Shown one piece after another: positions 13,522-16,713 of a stretch of DNA of 16,713 bases; the stretch's first letter is position 1, and the number at the start of each line of letters is the position of its first letter. The position numbers were made by a program, and so were the translations under genes. The notes beneath the pieces were generated by a model that did not search any database, had not been told where the DNA came from, and saw only the letters and a program-made list of their open reading frames with translations. Origin of the DNA: Anaerolineae bacterium (GTDB lineage Bacteria; Chloroflexota; Anaerolineae; JAAYZQ01); contig JAFGIA010000210.1 in NCBI GenBank assembly GCA_016929795.1, positions 1 to 16,713 of the forward strand. Reading direction: 5' to 3'.

Positions 13522-14235
13522 ATGACCGTGATCACGCTGTCACGCCAGTTAGGCAGCCACGGAGAAGAGATCGCGACCAAGATAGCTCGCGCGCTCGATC
13601 TACGGTTGATCGATGCTGAGACGATAAACCGAGCTGCGGAAAAGGCTGGCGTGCCCCACGTCGCCTTGGCCGAGCTGGAACCGGATCGCGAGCGAGGTCT
13701 GACCAACCGGGTGATCGCGTCGCTGCGTGCCATGCCCCCGCTGTCGCCGATCAGCGACACGTCGGCTTTTCGCACCGATTTTCCGGGCGTCACGATTCCT
13801 TTCACTGGCCTGTTCAGCACCACCGTGCCGCCGATCAGCGCCTGGTTCGAGGGCTATGTGCGCATGGTCGGCCTCGTCGTTCGCGGGCTGGCACGAGAGG
13901 GCAACGTGCTGATCGTGGGCCGTGGCGGACAGATTCTACTGCGTAACGAACCTGACGTCCTGCACATACAGATCGTAGCCCCCACGTCCCACCGCATCGC
14001 AGTGCTCATGGAACGCGACAAGCTGACCAAGCGCGAGGCACAGAGCCGCCTGCGCGCCAGCGACCGCGCGCGACTCGACTATATGCGCCGCTACCACAAC
14101 GTCAACTGGCTCGACCCAACCCTCTACCACATCACGATCAACACGGATCAGGTCACCGTGCCGGTTGCCACCGACCTGATTATCGACCTCGCGCGCACCA
14201 TGGCGAATGCTCCAGATGGTGTCCAGGATGAATAG
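13522..14235 (+). CDS. Cytidylate kinase-like family protein
   Basis: Protein of 237 aa. The N-terminus MTVITLSRQLGSHGEEIA has the modified P-loop of the cytidylate-kinase-like family, with Ser/His replacing part of the usual GxxGxGKS. LIDAETINRAAEKAG and NVLIVGRGGQILLRNEPDVLHIQIVAP are also family-typical, as is the segment RYHNVNWLDPTLYHITINT. True CMP kinase activity is uncertain. ATG at 13522 has AGGTGA 5 nt upstream; a GTG at 13513 overlapping the preceding stop is an alternative that adds three residues. The gap to the PIN-TRAM gene is 5 nt, so they are cotranscribed. Confidence 0.8.
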   Translation: MTVITLSRQLGSHGEEIATKIARALDLRLIDAETINRAAEKAGVPHVALAELEPDRERGLTNRVIASLRAMPPLSPISDTSAFRTDFPGVTIPFTGLFSTTVPPISAWFEGYVRMVGLVVRGLAREGNVLIVGRGGQILLRNEPDVLHIQIVAPTSHRIAVLMERDKLTKREAQSRLRASDRARLDYMRRYHNVNWLDPTLYHITINTDQVTVPVATDLIIDLARTMANAPDGVQDE

Positions 14236-14253
14236 CCTTTTGCTTGCCCCTCT

Positions 14254-14345
14254 GGTTTGGATCAGGATCTGCGCCTGTCTTGGGGGATGCTGCGCGGCGC
14301 CGCTCGAACAGCATCCCGTCCCCGTCTAGAGGCCAGATCCAAATT
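14254..14345 (+). promoter_or_regulatory. Structured leader upstream of cysS
   Basis: In the 131-nt gap before cysS, TTTGGATC (14256-14263) pairs with GATCCAAA (14336-14343), extendable by two G-T pairs. GGATCTG (14265-14271) can pair with CAGATCC (14334-14340), which overlaps the same downstream arm, so these are alternatives. Between them GGGATGCTG (14284-14292) pairs with CAGCATCCC (14309-14317), a 9-bp stem with a GC-rich internal palindrome. The GGGAGG ribosome-binding site lies 8 nt after the outer helix. No T-box sequence (AGGGTGGNACCGCG) is present and no T-run follows. Either an unknown cis-regulatory RNA or RNA-processing signal; no known class is recognised. Confidence 0.45.
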
Positions 14346-14366
14346 CAACCCTGGGAGGACACTGAC

Positions 14367-15815
14367 ATGGCACTGACCGTATACAACTTTTTGACACGCG
14401 AAAAAGAAGAGTTCAAGCCGGTTCGAGAAGGATACGTCACGATGTACGTCTGTGGGCCGACCGTCTATGACCACGCACACGTGGGCCACGCCAAGGCGTA
14501 CGTGACGTTCGACACCGTGGCGCGCTACCTGCGCTACCGTGGCTACAACGTGCGCTACGTGCAAAATCTGACCGACGTCGGCCACATGCTTGACACGGGC
14601 GAGGACCGGATCATGAAAGGGGCGCGCCGCGAGCAGGTGGAGCCGATGGAGCTGGTGGAGAACTATATCCGCAGCTACTTTGAAGACATGGACATGCTCA
14701 ACGTCGGCCGGCCCAGCATTTCGCCCCGCCCCACGTGCCACATCAGCGAGCAAATCAAGCTCGCGCAGCAGCTCATCAAAGCGGGCCACGCCTACGAGGC
14801 GAACGGCTCGGTCTACTTTGACGTCTCGAGCTGGCCCGAGTATGGCAAGCTCTCCGGCCGCCGCGTGGAAGAGCAGGAAGAAGGCGCGCGCGTGACGATC
14901 AACCTCGACAAGCGCCACCCTGCCGATTTTGCCGTGTGGAAGGCCGCTGAAGAGGGCCACATCATGCGCTGGCCCAGCCCGTGGGGCGAAGGCTATCCCG
15001 GCTGGCACGCCGAGTGCTCGGTGATGGCCACCAAGTACCTGGGCCAGCCGTTCGACATCCACGGCGGCGGGCTGGAAAACATCTTTCCACACAACGAGTG
15101 CGAGATCGCCCAGAGTGAGGCCGCTACGGGAATAAAGTTCTGCAACTACTGGCTGCTGAACAACATGGTCACCGTCAAAGGCGTCAAGATGGGCAAGAGC
15201 CTGGGCAACGCCATCTTTATCAAGGATATCGTGCGCAACTATCACCCCATGACGGTGCGCTTTTTCATCCTGAGCAGCCACTACCGCTCGCCGACAGACT
15301 TTTCACCAGAAGCGCTCGACGCCGCCGACAGAGGGCGCGAGCGGCTGTACAGCGCCGTCCGGCTGGTGCGCGAGCGAATGCGCACGGCACAGGAAGGCGC
15401 GCCGGACACCGGATGGGAGAAAAAGCTGGCCGAGGTTTGCGATCGGTTCGTCGAGGTGATGGACGATGATTTCGGCACACCGCAGGCCATCGCCACCCTG
15501 TTCGATCTGAGCCGCGAGACGAACGCCCTGCTCAACTCGGGCGAGCCGGTTACAGCCGGCACCCTGAAGGCCATCGACAGCCTCTACCAAGAGCTGGGCG
15601 AGGACGTGCTCGGCATCCTCCCTGGCGACCTGGCTGCCGGGGCGGGCGGCGAGCTGGTCGACGATCTGGTGCGCCTGCTCATCGACCTGCGCCAGGAGGC
15701 ACGCGCCGCACGCGACTGGCAGCGCTCCGACGAGATCCGCGACCGGTTGGCTGCCATGGGTATTGCGCTGGAAGACAGCGCCGAGGGAACACGCTGGCGC
15801 CTGGCAGGACGCTAG
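14367..15815 (+). CDS. cysS: Cysteinyl-tRNA synthetase
   Basis: Protein of 482 aa, typical length for CysRS, which charges tRNA-Cys. It has the class I signature at the N-terminus, [15 protein letters not shown], with Cys29 as a zinc ligand and HVGH (38-41) as the HIGH-motif variant. [10 protein letters not shown] and [19 protein letters not shown] are the other zinc-site and active-site segments, and KMGKS (274-278) replaces KMSKS. The DALR-like helical end finishes with [21 protein letters not shown] at 14367 has GGGAGG upstream; the frame is open to 14244, but residues encoded there do not resemble CysRS. It lies in the operon starting at 12470 and may have a leader-level control of its own. 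Confidence 0.96.
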   Translation: MALTVYNFLTREKEEFKPVREGYVTMYVCGPTVYDHAHVGHAKAYVTFDTVARYLRYRGYNVRYVQNLTDVGHMLDTGEDRIMKGARREQVEPMELVENYIRSYFEDMDMLNVGRPSISPRPTCHISEQIKLAQQLIKAGHAYEANGSVYFDVSSWPEYGKLSGRRVEEQEEGARVTINLDKRHPADFAVWKAAEEGHIMRWPSPWGEGYPGWHAECSVMATKYLGQPFDIHGGGLENIFPHNECEIAQSEAATGIKFCNYWLLNNMVTVKGVKMGKSLGNAIFIKDIVRNYHPMTVRFFILSSHYRSPTDFSPEALDAADRGRERLYSAVRLVRERMRTAQEGAPDTGWEKKLAEVCDRFVEVMDDDFGTPQAIATLFDLSRETNALLNSGEPVTAGTLKAIDSLYQELGEDVLGILPGDLAAGAGGELVDDLVRLLIDLRQEARAARDWQRSDEIRDRLAAMGIALEDSAEGTRWRLAGR

Positions 15816-15828
15816 CTGGCTGCTGACC

Positions 15829-16587
15829 GTGCGCGAGATCCTCTACGGCCGCCAGCCCGTGCGCGAGACGCTGCGCGCCGGCCGGCGCCAGGTCTACAAG
15901 CTGCTCGTCGCGGCAGGCGTCAAGCCGACAGACATCGTCGGGGAGGTACTGGCGCGCGCGCGACGCAGCGCCATCCCCCTCCAGGAAATAGACCGCAAAG
16001 AACTGGACAAGATCGCCGGCGGCGAGGCCAACCACCAGGGCCTCGCCGCCGAGGTTTCTGGCTACCCATACGTGGACCTGCACGACATCCTCGCAGCGGC
16101 GCGCCAGGAAGGTGCGCCCCCCTTTCTGCTCCTGCTCGACCACCTGCTCGATCCCCAGAACCTGGGCTCGCTCTTGCGCACTGCCGAAGCCGCCGGGGTG
16201 CACGGCGTCGTCCTGCCGGGCCGGCGTGCGTCGGGCGTCACGCCGGCCGCGGTGCGCGCTTCTGCGGGCGCCGCGGAACACGTGCGCGTGGCGGAGGTCC
16301 CCAACCTGGTGCAGGCGATGAAGCAGTTGCGCCAAGAAGGCGTGTGGCTCGCCGGCCTGGAAGCGGCGCCCGGGGCTCAGCTCTACACCCGGGCCGACCT
16401 GCGTGGGCCGCTCGCCCTCGTGGTCGGCAGCGAGGGCCAGGGCCTGGCCCGCCTGGTGCGCGACACGTGTGACTATCTCATCAAGCTGCCCATGCACGGC
16501 CGCGTCGAATCCCTCAACGCCGCCGTCGCCGGCGCCATCACCCTGTACGAAGCCCTCCGCCAGCGAACCACCAACCGTTCGCAGTAA
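15829..16587 (+). CDS. rlmB: SpoU/TrmH-family 23S rRNA 2'-O-methyltransferase (RlmB-type)
   Basis: Protein of 252 aa from a GTG start. An N-terminal substrate-binding domain (about 1-75, EILYGRQPVRETLRAGRRQV) precedes the SPOUT domain. Motif 1 is DPQNLGSLLRTAEAAG (108-123, N111 and R117), motif 2 VVGSEGQGL (198-206), motif 3 LPMHGRVESLNAAVA (220-234). RlmB methylates the ribose of G2251 in E. coli 23S rRNA; other SpoU members modify other sites, so specificity is inferred. The frame is open to a TTG at 15763 inside cysS, but the family start fits GTG 15829. No strong Shine-Dalgarno precedes it, so translation may depend on coupling to cysS, whose stop is 13 nt upstream. Confidence 0.87.
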   Translation: MREILYGRQPVRETLRAGRRQVYKLLVAAGVKPTDIVGEVLARARRSAIPLQEIDRKELDKIAGGEANHQGLAAEVSGYPYVDLHDILAAARQEGAPPFLLLLDHLLDPQNLGSLLRTAEAAGVHGVVLPGRRASGVTPAAVRASAGAAEHVRVAEVPNLVQAMKQLRQEGVWLAGLEAAPGAQLYTRADLRGPLALVVGSEGQGLARLVRDTCDYLIKLPMHGRVESLNAAVAGAITLYEALRQRTTNRSQ

Positions 16588-16628
16588 CGGCTTTAGCCGT
16601 GGATGCCGCGACGACGTGTGGTCCCCAC
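16588..16628. other. Gap after rlmB with a short palindrome
   Basis: ACGGCTTTAGCCGT directly overlaps the end of the rlmB stop and forms a 5- to 6-bp hairpin without a T-run. It is too weak to call a terminator. Nothing else is recognised before the tRNA terminator. Confidence 0.3.
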
Positions 16629-16659
16629 AAAAAAAGAGCCCCTTCCACCGAAGGAGCTC
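16629..16659 (-). terminator. Rho-independent terminator of the tRNA-Tyr transcript
   Basis: On the minus strand GAGCTCCTTC (16659-16650) pairs with GAAGGGGCTC (16645-16636), 10 bp with one G-T pair and loop GGTG, followed by seven T (16635-16629). It begins 2 nt after the CCA end of the tRNA. Confidence 0.88.
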
Positions 16660-16661
16660 CG

Positions 16662-16713
16662 TGGTGGGCAGGGAAGGATTTGAACCTCCGAAGGCTGAGC
16701 CAGCGGATTTACA
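16662..16713 (-). tRNA. tRNA-Tyr (GTA), 3' portion, cut by the window edge
   Basis: The minus strand reads from T33 and anticodon GTA (16712-16710) through anticodon stem TCCGC, a 13-nt variable arm with GGC/GCC pairing (class II), T arm GGAGG-TTCAAAT-CCTTC, acceptor strand CCTGCCC, A73 and an encoded CCA (16664-16662). A GTA anticodon with a long variable arm identifies tRNA-Tyr. The 5' half lies beyond the window. Confidence 0.93.

Noticed and set aside
14236..14366. T-box riboswitch for cysS
   Set aside because: The conserved AGGGTGGNACCGCG antiterminator sequence is absent and no terminator follows.
1..16713. CRISPR arrays, insertion sequences, transposases, attachment-site repeats around the minus-strand operon
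   Set aside because: No regularly spaced repeats, no transposase or integrase frame, and no flanking direct repeats were seen at 4615-4640 or 9718-9930, so no mobility mechanism can be claimed.

Overview
The window is GC-rich, densely packed bacterial chromosome. Gene content suggests a Chloroflexota (Anaerolineae-like) organism. This is an inference from protein style: a long-form ArsR regulator, a Pro/Thr-rich LysM lipoprotein, a death-like effector-associated domain (EAD), a YacL-type PIN-TRAM protein and a DUF2344 protein. No database search was run.

Layout. (1) 1-2649, plus strand: an intergenic region with a near-consensus promoter and a 7-bp inverted repeat at the predicted transcription start, a possible 30-codon leader ORF, an ArsR-type regulator and a 12-TM MFS exporter. 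This looks like a self-repressed efflux operon. (2) 2749-4614, plus strand: a radical SAM protein of the TIGR03960 type. (3) 4641-9717, minus strand: a tightly coupled four-gene operon in the order EAD plus two-TM protein, TM plus TPR protein, LysM lipoprotein, and S8 protease without a signal peptide. (4) 9931-11605, plus strand: the DUF2344 (TIGR03936) partner of the radical SAM protein, then rplU, rpmA and rpmE, closed by a strong terminator. (5) 11683-12270: tdk, directly behind that terminator. (6) 12470-16587, plus strand: PIN-TRAM membrane protein, cytidylate kinase-like protein, cysS and an RlmB-type rRNA methyltransferase, an order that recalls the yacL...cysS...rlmB region of Firmicutes. 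(7) 16662-16713, minus strand: the 3' part of tRNA-Tyr(GTA) with its own terminator.

The most unusual part is region 3. The radical SAM and DUF2344 genes are normally adjacent or fused and sit beside rplU-rpmA. Here an opposite-strand four-gene cassette with its own near-consensus promoter lies between them. It combines a cytoplasmic death-like adaptor domain on a membrane anchor, a membrane-anchored TPR sensor-like protein that shares a short motif with it, a surface LysM/lectin-like lipoprotein, and a cytosolic subtilase with an intact catalytic set (D210/H246/N361/S463). I infer an envelope-linked signalling or conflict module whose likely output is proteolysis; this is a hypothesis.

Promoters are unusually easy to see here. 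Five near-consensus sigma-70 sites (four plus, one minus) and one extended -10 were found, and several transcripts have structured leaders: rplU, rpmE-tdk, the PIN-TRAM gene and cysS. The DUF2344 gene appears to have a leaderless mRNA.
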